From assembly GCF_039555335.1 (NCBI RefSeq), contig NC_092630.1, forward strand, positions 85,504,148-85,568,147: 64,000 nucleotides of DNA, given 5' to 3'. A program made the translations under genes and the position numbers. Positions 23,646 through 35,024 of this stretch are shown one piece after another. Each line of letters begins with the position of its first letter. The stretch's first letter is position 1. The notes below the pieces were generated by a model. It did no database searches. It was not told the DNA's origin and saw only the letters and a program-made list of their open reading frames with translations. This DNA is from Amphiura filiformis. Its lineage: Eukaryota; Echinodermata; Ophiuroidea; Amphilepidida; Amphiuridae.

Positions 23646-25317
23646 AATAGTTGCAAAAAGTAAGTTCCAGTATTAGATTTAATTCCAAAACTCTGTTTGA
23701 AACTACTGGATGACTAAGAACATTCACTCAATATTATAACAATGTTATCTAACTGCTATTGTACAACATTTTCTGCCAATGTTTTGTCAAGTTTCAAATA
23801 ACATTTAATGAACAACGTAGCCTTTGCGCCTGTGGCAACAGTAAAACACCCGCAAGACTGACTATCAAGTAGTATCTCATAATTGAACTTATATGCTTGA
23901 AGAAAAGTAGGAAACGAATTGGTATTCAGCGGTTCCCAGACATTGATAAACACCAACAAACATCATACAGATATTCTAATTTGGAATATTTTCTAGATAC
24001 ATATTTGCTAGACCCCGGGCTAGACCTTTCTGCAACCATGCATAAGCTATTGCTTACAATATTTATTTGTGTTTCTTTACTCTTACACAAGCATGGTTAA
24101 AATGACAAACATTTAGTTTGTACATACAATCATGAAAAACCGATATAGTCGACATATCCAAACACTTGCTCCTGGCGACCATCTTTTATTAGAATATCAG
24201 CTCATGTTCTATAAACATTACATTACATTATGAGGAAACATCATGTCCTCACGAATCCAATTCTTTATTGGTTTCCAATAGCTTGCATTTTATTACCAAT
24301 TATTCAAGGCATACAAGGGATGTATTTTAGAACACATGTTATGATAGGTGCATCCATGGTTATCGAAAAGTAAATATGTGAGCTGTGTACTCTCAGAAAT
24401 CCACGAACGATGATTTATACAAAAGTAAACATTTTTAGAAAAGCAAAGAGCCGAGAAATCTGAATATAAGCACAGATTTGGTGAAAAAAATTGGGGGGAC
24501 TAACAAAAAAAAATAGGACAACATAACAAAATATACTTATTCAAAAATTGGCTTCTTAATCTTGAGACTTAATTCTAGGGACCGTTTTTGTCTAATATCG
24601 GCCTCCTTTTTCTTTTTGGAAATATTGACAACAGCATGAACTTTTTTATTTCACAAACACAAATCTGCACGAAATGATGCAGAAAATCGGAATTGGGCCG
24701 AGAAATTAAAATATTAGAAAACAGTCCCTAGAGTGCTCTTTACGTTTAGTAATACCTCTAGTTGTTATATTTTATAATGTAGTTGTGTTCAAAAATCGTC
24801 ATTTCACGTTAAAATGAACAGAGAGAAAATCGTCGATGAAGTTTAAAAAAGAGTCACATTTTGCACTTTGATCGAGGCTCACTGAAGAATGCACTAACTC
24901 CCGCATACAACGTATAGGACAATCAGGTAAATCGGATCAAAGTCCATTCTTAACTTGATATTAAAACTAAGGCTGACTTGAGAAAAAGCACATTTTATCG
25001 ACGGCAAAGTTCCTGTGAGATAGGAGTTTCCATAGCGAAAAACGTGGTACATCTCTGTTCAACAATATCTCACGCCAAGTAATTACGTAAAGTTGACAGC
25101 CCTGGGATTTTCATTAAACGTACATAATCAAAATGTAAAAAGTGAAAGACGCATTCTAGGGTATACATCAGTGACAGTGTTAACATAGTACGACTACATG
25201 AGACCGCTGTAACAGAACCTTTAGCCTACAAAGACTTAATGAATCTTGTAAATGGTTTGCCAAAAGTGCCCTCTCGAGTCAAAATGCCGTATTCGTTATT
25301 AATGATAACAGATAACA

Positions 25318-25820
25318 CCTTATTACTTACGACTGAGGCGGGTGGTTTTAATCACACTTCTCCAAAGTAAATGGTAGCATCTACAAGTACAATTAACATA
25401 ATAGATACTGTGGTTTTACTTGCGACTGAGGCAGGTGGTTTTGATCGCACTTCTTCCAAGTAAATGTTAGTATCTACAAGTACAAATAACATAATAGATA
25501 CTGGTTTTACTTGCGACTGAGGCAGGTGGTTTTGATCACGCTTCTCTAAAGTAAATGGTAGCATCTACAAGTACAGATAACATAATAGATACTGTGGTTT
25601 TACTTGCGAATGAGGCAGGTGGTTTTGATCACACTTCTCCAAAGTAAATGGTAGCATCTACAAGTACAGATAACATAATAGATACTGTGGTTTTACTTGC
25701 GACTGAGGCAGGTGGTTTTGATCACGCTTCTCTAAAGTAAATGGTAGCATCTACAAGTACAGATAACATAATAGATACTGTGGTTTTACTTGCGACTGAG
25801 GCAGGTGGTTTTGATCACAC
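25318..25820. repeat. ~93-bp minisatellite, array of unit copy 2
   Basis: About five tandem units of 90-94 bp, each containing acttgcgactgaggcaggtg, ttttgatcacacttctcc, aagtaaatggtagcatctac and ataacataatagatactg. Units differ by a few bases. This is the tail of the composite unit. Confidence 0.88.
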
Positions 25821-25989
25821 TTCATGCAATTATTCTTTCATTTATAAAATCATTCAAATTATTTATTCACTTTATGTTTCATCACATCAAAATACTAAAT
25901 CCGGGATACCGACGAACCTGTGTACACCATGTTGACGTTCAGCAAAAACCCGACATTTTTACGTTGTACTTTCATTTACTTCTAATACC

Positions 25990-26150
25990 ACATTGGGCTG
26001 TTCCAATTGAAATCCATACACACTATGGAAGTCACCCATTCAGATTATCCAATTTGAAATTCTCACTCCCTGTGTGAAAGATTAAGGCCATGTCTTCCAT
26101 AGGTGTTGTATGGATTTCTACTGAAATAACCCATTTTTGCACTGGATTAA
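25990..26150. mobile_element. Hairpin MITE, same family, copy 2
   Basis: attgggctgttccaattgaa and atccatacacactatggaag at the left; ttccataggtgttgtatgga and tttctactgaaataaccca at the right. A short imperfect hairpin just after unit copy 2. Confidence 0.6.
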
Positions 26151-26169
26151 GCAAGATACCTGTTTTATA

Positions 26170-26530
26170 TTGCACCAGAATGGATTCGCTAGGAAGTAAC
26201 GGACTCTTGTTTTTCGGTCCTCAGGATATCCGTATCAATCAATGGACTCGGTCGAATTAAGTCGCTTATATGTCGCCAAAATCACCCCCCCCCCCACATA
26301 AATACTTGTCATATGTTACCATAGTAACTAGTATAAAGACAATATCAGTAATGATTATATTATATTAGGTTTTGTAGTAAACAATAACAGGCATGGTGGA
26401 TAATAATTATTGATATTCCTGATATTAGATATTGTTTAATTTACCTGGGGCTTATTCAAATACTGCCACATCTGCCGATTTTTCACCACTAACATAACAA
26501 ACATGAGTAAACATCCATGTGTTTATCCTC
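26170..26530 (+). repeat. Dispersed repeat family R1, copy 3 (5'-truncated)
   Basis: gaatggattcgctaggaagt, tttttcggtcctcaggatat and ccgatttttcaccactaaca match copy 2 closely, also with a C run (26286-26296). It starts inside the family relative to copies 1 and 2. Confidence 0.7.
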
Positions 26531-27282
26531 CGCACCCAGCCTGTACAACATCATGGACTGTGCATCAGTGTTTGCGTCACCAGTTGCGTCTTCCATCTGT
26601 GCCTGTCGTGTGTTAAACCATGCGCGACTTTAGCGCCGTACGCCCACTACTTGGAATGCCTCTACCATCTGACAGCTCTGCAGTAAACAACATCATCAAC
26701 CGCAGAAGTGGCTCGTCTGCTCGGGTTAGAAATACACGTTTGTGCTAATGTTTTCTAATCAGAATCGAGTCTCCGAGTATTTCTATTTTATAGTACTGGG
26801 GCCCGAGCACTGATGAAGACCTCAGCATCGCTGGATTTAGATGTTTTTGCTGACTTCGAACTTTTGCCATGTTCAAAGACTTTTGTCTGACACGGCGTTT
26901 ATTTTATAGTCCTATTGGTCTAACGGCACGCATCCAACACTTTACTTGGAAAACCACTTTCATCACCTACTATGCGTGCCGACGTAGCAACCTTGTCTTC
27001 TAACTTTAAACTATTATTCGCTACGACTCCAGTCAAGCTGTACCAGGTTTGTACTGAACTTTTGTCATCATAATCATACGACTCCAGTTATGTTTTTCCT
27101 CCGCACCCAGCCTGTACAACCAAGGATTCTCGAGTACTAATATACTATAGGATAAGCCAAATGAAGTCAGTCACACACCCAATGCACGATCATGCATGTG
27201 ATGGCATAGCTGTGTAGGAGTGTATTTTCTGTGGAAGAGTTGATGCATGTTTACGTCATTGTTTCAAAACAATTAACTCCGA
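26526..27282. other. Unassigned stretch bounded by a short direct repeat
   Basis: cctccgcacccagcctgtacaac occurs at about 26527 and again at about 27098, enclosing roughly 570 bp. It could be a tandem duplication border or the ends of an unrecognised element. No ORF of note is present. It stands between the two pairs of composite units. Confidence 0.45.
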
Positions 27283-27550
27283 GGCAATTTATGAGATCCA
27301 GTGCTGTCCCGAAATATATATTGGTGAAACGGGTCGCTTATTCGGAACCAGGCTTGTAAAATATAAATCAGAAACTGAGAACAAAGTGCCAAAAGCTTTA
27401 CATGGGCTCAAAGAAAGTGTTAAGAGTGCGGAGGCTCAGATCATAGACCAAGAAGCTGACAAAACGACAAGCTGGTTGAAGGAGGGAATCTTGATAAGAT
27501 GTCTCCACGACAAAAGATGGGGGGCTTACAAACTAGACAAGATCTAAAAT
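27283..27550 (+). pseudogene. Penelope-like GIY-YIG endonuclease fragment (unit copy 3)
   Basis: Best-preserved of the four short copies: EIQCCPEIYIGETGRLFGTR, then AEAQIIDQEADKTTSWLKEG and GAYKLDKI before a stop. It carries the GIY-YIG core but no reverse transcriptase upstream. Confidence 0.7.
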
Positions 27551-27847
27551 CACCTCATTAATAAACGGCAACAATGAAGCTAGGAAACGTCGTCAAGAAC
27601 AAAATAGTGTTGCTGTTTCGTCCAACATCTAGAAACACCAAAACAGAGTGATCAAGGTTTTGAAAACAATTTTAATTATAATTTTCAAATATTACCAAAT
27701 GTATGTATCTAACATTACATTACATTACATTACATTACATACAAGGCATTTATAGGGCGCCATTTCATAAAGACCACGGCGCCAAGATGGAACACAAAAT
27801 ATTTGAAAGGCAAAATAAAACAGCAAAACTGAAACAAAGCCACCAGA

Positions 27848-29597
27848 TTATTGTGGGAACAGGAAGGTTTTGAGACCTTTTTTGAAACTTGGCAGAGAAA
27901 CAGCAGTACGGAGTTCAGATGGAAGTGAGTTCCAGAGTGCAGGTGCGGTGAGAGAAAAACTCTTGTCGAAAGCTGATTGCAGGCCTTTAGGGTTGAATTT
28001 TGGTACAGAGAGACGTGTAGTGTCTGTTGCAGAACGCAAGCCGAGACGAGTTTGGTTGTACAATGAAATTGATTCAATGAGATAATTTGGTCCATATCCA
28101 TGCAGACATTTGAACACATAGAGCATGATCTTATATAAAATTCTCTGCTTCACAGGGAGCCAATGAAGTTCTTGCAAATACTGGCTGGCATGGTCATACT
28201 TAGAAGCAGAGAAAATTAATTTTGCACTCCAGTTCTGCAAGCGTTGTAATTTCATGATGTAAGTTGCATTAGTTCCTGCTAATAGTACATTCCCATAGTC
28301 TAGACGTGACAGCACAAGAGATCGAACAACATGGGTGCATGTTTCATTATCAAGAAAACGACGGATCCGAGTAATATTGCGTAAGTGATATGTGATGTTC
28401 TTTGACAGTGAAGTTATCTGCGGCAACATACTCATAACATCATCAAAGATAACGCCCAGGTTTCTGACACTAGTGGAGGGGTGGACGATGTCATCTCCAA
28501 TGTGAAGGCATATATCAGGCATCTGGCGTTTGAAGTGAGGTGATGATATAACCATGAATTCCGTTTTGTCGTTGTTTAATTTCAAGAACTTAAATGTCAT
28601 CCATGTTCTGATTTCTTTGATACAAGATGTCATTGATGACAAAGCGGTTTCAATTGATGATGGGTTAGATGGCTCAAAACTACAGAAAATCTGTATATCG
28701 TCCGCGTACATGTGGTATGAAAGCGAGTGGTTTTTGATGATCCTGCCTATTGGAATTGTATACACTGTGAAACCTCGGGGCCCAAAATTGAGCCCTGAGG
28801 TAGTCCATAGTCCATGGTCTTTGCCATTGAGTAGACACCATCAATCACAACAGTTGTTGTTCTACCAGTAAAATAGGACCTCAACCAGTCCAGAGCAATC
28901 CCCGTCACCCCGATCTCATGCGACATTCTACTCAGCAGAAGGTTGTGGTTCACCGTATCGAAAGCCGCACTGAGATCGAGTAAGACAAGGAAAACTCCTT
29001 TCTGGTTGTACACATGTCCCATAATCTCATCCTTCACTTTCAACAGTGCCGTTTCGGTGCTATGGCCACGCATATAGGCAGATTGCAGTTCTTCACCAAG
29101 ATGATATTTCAACATGTGGTTGTTGATGTTGGTGACAACATGTTTCTCTATCAACTTTGAGAGGAAAGGTATGTTTGCAACCGGTCGGTAGCTTTTCAGT
29201 TCACTCTGGTTCAAAGACTGCTTTTTGATAAGGGGGTTTATGACGGCATGTTTCAGTGAGCTGGGAAATACACCTGAGGAAATGGATGTATTTATGATGC
29301 AAGTTATTACAGGCAAAAATACAGACATGTTTTCTTTCAGTAACCAGGTAGGAATAGGATCTAACAAGCAACTTTTTGTTGCACTACCTTGTACAAGATC
29401 TCTAACATCATCTTCTGTAACATGATCATAAAAGAGAGTTCACATATATTAGAAACATCATGGTCATACATGTCAGTGTTCACCCTTACTGTACCAGTGC
29501 AAGACACTTCTTGTTCAAGATCTTCATATATTTTAGCTACTTTGTTTTGGAAATATGTAGCGAACTCATTACTCATATCTTCAGCTGACTCATAAAT
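27848..29597 (-). pseudogene. CR1-like LINE reverse transcriptase and C-terminal domain
   Basis: Two main frames: 28747-29367 (LDPIPTWLLKEN, SYRPVANIPFLSKLIEK, AFDTVNHNLLL, YGLPQGSILGP) and 27848-28765 (HMYADDIQIF, VRNLGVIFD, LHWLPVKQRILYKI, ALWNSLPSELR). YADD is the RT catalytic motif. A one-base slip near 28780 and another near 29367 break the ORF, which otherwise shows little decay. The C-terminal part is present again at 44895-45299. Confidence 0.85.
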
Positions 29598-30655
29598 ATT
29601 CTGAGGCCCAAGAACAATGTGTCAACGTCGGTGAGGTCAAAGAAGGTGAAAATATCAAGTGGCTTGACTTAAAACAGAAAGTCAAAGACCTCATTGACGC
29701 TGATCGCATTATGTTCTGGAGGGAGTATATCAAACCTCTGATCCAACAAGGGAATCTCCTCAAACTCATGGAGGCTGAAGGAGCGGATCTTACATGGCGT
29801 TCAATTATTTTTGATCTTCCAAGAAATGTTTTATCGTTCGCGGTGCGTGCATCAATTGACTATCTGCCCACATTTTGCAATCTCAAAACCTGGGGCAAAC
29901 GATCAAGCACTAATTGCAATTTATGCGGAAACAAACAAACTCTCATGCATGTTCTTAACTCCTGTTCTGTTTCTTTAAACCAAGGCAGATTTACCTGGCG
30001 CCACGATTCCATACTGCACCATATCCTGAGACAACTGAAACTCATCTTGTCCACTTCACCTGATGTTAAAATATTCTCCGACTTGCCTGGGTTCACAACA
30101 ACAGGAGAGACCCTCCCAGTCAACATTGTCATTTCAAACTACGTCCCGATATTGTCATGGTCAATGAAAACAGAAATCTATCCACTTGATTGAGTTAACT
30201 GTGCCATTTGAACAAAATATCTCTAGTGCACATGCGCGTAAAACTCTTAAGTATGAGAACTTAGTTTCTGATATTGTTGACAATGGCTATGCATGCAACA
30301 TCACCTGCATCGAAATCGGATCCCGTGGGTTGAGCGTTTGGTTACTATATTTTCTTTTGGTAAGTCAAAACCACCGAGATCTTTGCCAAAAGACCTCAGC
30401 AAAATTTCCCTGTTGACCAGCTACACTATTTGGAATGCCCGCCATGATCCTTCCTGGGGCACTGCTGATCAACCCCACCTCCAGCTTTAATCTTCTTTGG
30501 CACTCGTCCAGTTTATAGTTTTTCGTTGCTCGCGTCGTTGCATGCATAGCCCTGCATAGTTGATGACTTTTGTCTACCAACTTGTCCTGGGCGTAAGTCC
30601 AGTCTTTGTTTTTCATTACTTTCTTTGTTTGTCTGTTTTGCTGAATAAAGATTGA
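29597..30655 (+). mobile_element. RLE-type LINE fragment nested in the CR1-like LINE
   Basis: Plus-strand segment splitting the CR1 linker between KCKILPV and ESAEDMSNEF. It encodes MFWREYIKPLIQQGN and then WGKRSSTNCNLCG...HVLNSC (CCHC knuckle). After a frameshift near 30140 comes RPDIVMVNENR with LIELTVPFEQ (restriction-like endonuclease core), and after another near 30340 the C-terminus up to QPHLQL and a stop at 30490. About 150 bp of 3' tail ends near gaataaagattgatgat. Related to 17441-18640 but clearly diverged. Confidence 0.75.
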
Positions 30656-31130
30656 TGATATAACAGGTAATATCTTACATTTACTATTTAACAAACTATT
30701 TACGATCTTATACATGGTCTTTGTGTCATTAGCACCCTGAAACTTCATAGCATAATGACTTTGTTTAGCCTTTTCAATTAGGCTGTTAACAGTTTTGTTA
30801 TGTTCAATGTAAAGTTGGTGATGGACTTCAAGTCTTGTTTTTCTCCACTTCTTCTCATGCTTTCTGCGGAGTCTACGAGCATGATGTATTTCTGAGTTGT
30901 ACCAAGGCTGCCTGATGCGTGCATTCCGGGTTCTTGTAACCAATGGAGCATGCTGGTCCAAAACATCAATGACAGTCTTTTCATAAGCTTCAGAAAGTTC
31001 ATCTACATCAGCAGTAGAGTTGACTAATGATCTAAACTGGTGACCAATATCATTATCAAAGGACTCTTTGTCAATATTGCTAAACTTGCGTGCGGTAAAT
31101 GTTTCAACGTTCTGAGTTGGTTTCTTAAAG
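30640..31130 (-). pseudogene. CR1-like LINE linker between endonuclease and RT
   Basis: In-frame continuation reading NVETFTARKFSNIDKES, then VIDVLDQHAPLVTRTR, RQPWYNSEIHHARR, LRRKHEKKWRK and KIVNSLLNSKCKILPV. This is the conserved WY/R-rich linker of CR1-type ORF2. It breaks off at about 30655 where the nested fragment begins and resumes with ESAEDMSNEFATYFQNKV at 29597. Confidence 0.75.
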
Positions 31131-32400
31131 ACAGTTTACAACTAATAATGTTGTGGTCGGATCCACATCTAGGACCAATTTCACAATCCCTGACCAAGTT
31201 TTCGTCCGGGCGGGCAATGATTAAATCAAGAGTGCCCCCGCTGATGTGTGTAGGGCCATTCACCAGTTGACAAAATCCAGCACCCTCAATGATAGCAAGG
31301 AACTTAACAACTTCTGATTTAGCAGGCAACTCAACATGGAAGTTAAAGTCACCAAGCATTACTACTTTACCGGACATGGAGTTGATATGGATCAGAAAAT
31401 CATCAAACTCGGACAAGAACTGGGATGTTTTAAATCCATTCTTTTGAGATGGATAGGTTCTGTAAATGAGCACATGATAGATATCCCTTTTAGAGTCAGA
31501 GATGATTAAATGTTCAAAAGAGACCGACTTAAATCCAGTGGGAATTATCTGAAGTTTAAGCTCTTGCTTAAACAACACTCCCAGTCCACCATAGTTGTCT
31601 CCACGGGGTGCATTTAAGAGTCGGTAACCAGGTGGGCATAATTCACCAATGACCACATTTTGTGATTCTGAGAGCCACGTTTCGACTAGAAAAAGGATAT
31701 CCATCTTGTGATCAAGAATATAATCGGAACAGGTTGTTGTTTTGTTTTTTACTGAACGTGCATTCCATAGACCGATTGTAAGGAATTCAGCGTTTTCCAG
31801 TCTCTTTTCTTTCACTCTTCTACCCGCTCGCTTTTTCCCTCTCTTTCTCCATCGCTTACGAGTCTTTTTGGTCAGTTTTGAGTTATCAGGATGGTCATGG
31901 ATATGGGTTAAACATGGCTGCTTCAACAAGTTTAAAGAGTCTAATGTTACACATGTATCAGCAGTCAGTGGGCAAACAGTAAAACTGGGGCACAGTACCT
32001 GTAGATAAAGTGCTGAATAGTGCAAGCACTGAACAGTCAGATTTGTTACAGATGATGTGAAACCAGATTGATTACCATAGTCCATATTGATTAGGTAATT
32101 GGGATGGCTATTGATGATGAGATGCTCAGCAATTGATTCCAAATCAATACTAGGTACTTGATCAATACTAGGTACTTGATCAATACTAGGTACTTGATCA
32201 ATACTAGGTACTTGATCCCAAAAGTCAGTGGGTTGAAAACAAGTGCTCTGGTTATGTTGATGTATCAAACTGGATGTAGTAGGTACACAGTAAAACCAAA
32301 AAACAAATCCAAAAATGCAAGAAAATGACAGCTTCCTCCTCCAAAAACCAGCCACAGCTCCCTTCCAGGATGTTAGACAAAACATCACGCCAAGTTTCAA
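31024..32400 (-). pseudogene. CR1-like LINE APE-type endonuclease domain
   Basis: The frame has a hydrophobic start, then a six-residue repeat DQVPSI in four and a half copies (18-bp repeats at 32150-32215). A basic stretch (KKTRKRWRKRGKKR) leads to the exonuclease-endonuclease-phosphatase fold: GLWNARSVKN, ILFLVETWL, VMLGDFNFH, GGTLDLIIAR and CGSDHNIISC. These are the metal- and phosphate-binding motifs of the apurinic-type endonuclease that nicks the target for LINE insertion. A frameshift near 31125 separates it from the rest (continuing KKPTQNVETFTARKF). Confidence 0.85.
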
Positions 32401-33222
32401 AGTGTGAAACCAATCCTGTCCGCTGCAATTTGATGGAACCTTTCAAAAACTCAGGAGCCTAGTGAGATCAGCTGTTAAGCGATGCACTGGCAACACTGAC
32501 TAACACGTGAATAATATCATGTAGGAAACAAATTACGCAAATGTTGAGAAGGACTGACCTTGCGTGACTTTGCGTGACTTTTTTCACTCACCCTTCCGAA
32601 TTCGCCATAGAAGTAGTGATGTAACATGATAAGTTACCATAGCGATGGATTTATAATATTTTAGTAGGTTGCCCTGCACTAGACGTTACGCTCTTCTTCT
32701 GTATTGCACATAGATGATCAAACAACAGGGATAAAAGACCTGGATCATAATTCTCTAGAATTTTCACATCATGCTGATTACTCGCACCTGTAAGGTTAGT
32801 GTCTTTGAAAAGAGCGGTATCGTAGTCAACCTATCATTGCACACATGCAGTCTGCTTATTGTGCGGAGCACTCATTAAACAATGTAAACCCATTGCTGTG
32901 CTAATTAATCCTATTACATCACTACTTCTACAGCGAATAGATAGACGTTTCCTGCGCCAGTCGTATGTCATGCATCGCCTGATATGCCCATTGCGTAGAT
33001 ATGACTGTCGTAAGTTTACGACCGAAAATGGAATACAATTAATTGACCATCCATCAACTAATTAAACCTATATACAGAAGCAATTAGTATGAAGATATTT
33101 TAGTAATTTGACATACTTCATACTGCAGTTACTGTCCGTTTTCCTATACACAATACACAGTGCTCTTTCCCATTGACGCGTGACCTCTACAAATAGCCCT
33201 ACGTTAAAAGTATGGGGATATG

Positions 33223-33550
33223 ACTAGTTAACGTCGCTGTGTGAAAAATAACCGGCCAATATTAAAAGTACTCTTCTAAAGTTCTAGAAAATATAGTTTT
33301 TAACATGTCCTAAATTTTTAGCTAATTTAGATGTTTGGAAATATTCGTACTTTGGTGTTTTAGTTAATGTTATAGGTAATAGTACATTGCCTAGTTAACG
33401 TCGCTGTGTGAAAAATAACCGGCCAATATTAAAAGTACTCTTCTAAAATTCTAGACAAGTTTCTATAGTTTTGTAACATGTCCTAAATTTTAGCTAATTT
33501 AGGTGTTTGGAGAGGGTCGCACTTTTGTGTTTTAGGAAGGATATGTAAAC
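33223..33550. repeat. Tandem duplication, ~167 bp x 2
   Basis: ctagttaacgtcgctgtgtg through gtttggaaatattcgtac is repeated from 33390 with few differences (tttagctaatttaggtgttt). It lies inside unit copy 3 and is absent from copies 1 and 2. Confidence 0.8.
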
Positions 33551-33815
33551 GACAGATAACACCAAAAATATGAAGAAATTATTTCCAAACCGTGTTAAGT
33601 CAACAACCATTATGTTGCTCATTTTCAAGAATGCTGGTTTACAAAAAGCAGGCAATTGTCTCATTTCGTGAACAAAGGTACACATACCATTGTTTCCTTT
33701 CGTTTCCTTTATAATCGGTTACCCAACTGAAGCTATAATACCAGCTTTATTGCGATATCGCACATGAAAACAGACACATGTACACAACCAGAGAAGATCC
33801 GATTTAATCAGTTGA

Positions 33816-34562
33816 GCTGTTTCAATGAGTGTTATCTTGGTTTAATAGTTTTAAATGGGGTTAAGTCCTGCAAAGGTCGAGATGAATTCTACTGTAGACA
33901 TGACTGCATCATGTACAAAACTGTTGTAACTGTCGTAACCAAGCTTTCGTAACTTGGGGCTACAGACAGGATTGGCAGCCTGTTGGCAAATGCACAATGT
34001 CCGAGGAAAAGGCGATAGCTTGAGCAAATTGGCACGTATATCATGTATATATCTATTACTGTCTGCTGTTTCAATGAGTGTTATCTTGGTTTAATAGCTT
34101 TTAATGGGGTTAAGTCCTGCAAAGGTCGAGATGAATTCTACTGTAGACAGTACTGCATCATGTACAAAACTGTCGTAACTGTCGTAACCAAGCTTTCGTA
34201 ACTTGGGGCTACAGACAGGATTGGCAGCCTGTTGGCAAATGCACAATGTCCGAGGAAAAGGCGATAGCTTGAGCAAATTGGCACGTATATCATGTATATA
34301 TCTATTACTGTCTGCTGTTTCAATGAGTGTTATCTTGGTTTAATAGCTTTTAATGGGGTTAAGTCCTGCAAAGGTCGAGATGAATTCTACTGTAGACAGT
34401 ACTGCATCATGTACAAAACTGTCGTAACTGTCGTAACCAAGCTTTCGTAACTTGGGGCTACAGACAGGATTGGCAGCCTGTTGGCAAATGCACAATGTCC
34501 GAGGAAAAGGCGATAGCTTGAGCAAATTGGCACGTATATCATGTATATATCTATTACTGTCA
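33816..34562. repeat. Tandem triplication, 249 bp x 3
   Basis: gctgtttcaatgagtgttat starts at 33816, 34065 and 34314, exactly 249 bp apart. The second and third units look identical; the first differs at several sites (gacatgactgcatc against gacagtactgcatc). It lies inside unit copy 3 only. Short minus-strand ORFs repeat with it and are not genes. Confidence 0.92.
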
Positions 34563-35024
34563 GTTCATTATAGGTTTTCCTGGATTAAATAATGCTTTGC
34601 TGAACTCGCTTACGCCACTGATAATCATTATTGGCAGGTGTATGTTGTATCTCACAATAAGCAGCCAACATATATAATTAATCATGCACTCCGACGTCAA
34701 ATACCACTCATCATGTAACTATGCGACTGTCATGGTAGTTTAGTATTTAAAATGTTCGAATAGTGTGAAAGCTTTTTATTCAGGCAAAATGTTACCTACA
34801 TATCGTTATGAACACAGCAGAGTGTCGCATTCAACTACGCCGTGTAAACCATAGCACTCAATCCTTGATTTGCTTGTAGAAATTACTGGTTATCCTAAGG
34901 CTATAGACTAAAAAAAACACCGGTTTTCTGGGATTTCCCAATTTCGCGAGGGCACACTCATATTATTACGCTATAGCGATATCGTGTGGGGAAATGTCTG
35001 TATCTGTTCTATTTGGGGTGCACC

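Larger units (their letters stand above)
22750..23728 (-). mobile_element. 5'-truncated Penelope-like element with inverted pLTRs, 979 bp
   Basis: The 15-bp target duplication caatattataacaat stands at 22735-22749 and 23729-23743. The termini are inverted copies of each other: 22750-22890 against about 23560-23700, sharing tagagttttggaattaaatc/gatttaattccaaaactctg, gacccgttggactggtcacg and tagacggctaggtatcga. Between them is the endonuclease-bearing C-terminus of the polyprotein. The insertion is in unit copy 2; copies 3 and 4 have no such insert at this place. Confidence 0.85.
20030..25830 (+). repeat. Composite repeat unit, copy 2 (with Penelope insertion)
   Basis: Head-to-tail with copy 1, starting acagacagccgagacaattt. 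It runs through the same landmarks but has lost most of the agtccgaaa foldback array (junction near 21718, where the array start meets aaaggatcacctgaaac). It is interrupted by a Penelope-like element at 22750-23728 and ends in a minisatellite array at 25318-25820. Confidence 0.8.
27714..32499 (-). mobile_element. Near full-length CR1-like LINE, 4.8 kb, with nested RLE-LINE fragment
   Basis: Inserted in unit copy 3, where copy 2 reads tatgtatctaacacgtgaat without a break. The 5-bp word ctaac stands on both sides (27709-27713, 32500-32504). The minus-strand 3' end is ggcgccctataaatgccttg followed by (TAATG)n. From 5' to 3' it encodes an APE-type endonuclease (32.4-31.0 kb), a linker (31.0-30.65 kb) and a reverse transcriptase with C-terminal domain (29.6-27.85 kb). 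Frameshifts lie near 31125, 29367 and 28780, and a 1.05-kb RLE-LINE fragment interrupts it at about 29597-30655. Confidence 0.85.

Noticed and set aside
25318..25820. CRISPR-like regular repeats
   Set aside because: Units are contiguous ~93-bp tandem copies without distinct spacers, in a eukaryotic repeat context.
26815..26850. Second hammerhead-like CTGATGA
   Set aside because: It is not followed by a stem II and GAAA box; a chance match.
33889..34525. Repeated 61-codon minus-strand ORFs
   Set aside because: They recur only because the DNA is a 249-bp tandem triplication; there is no signal of coding.
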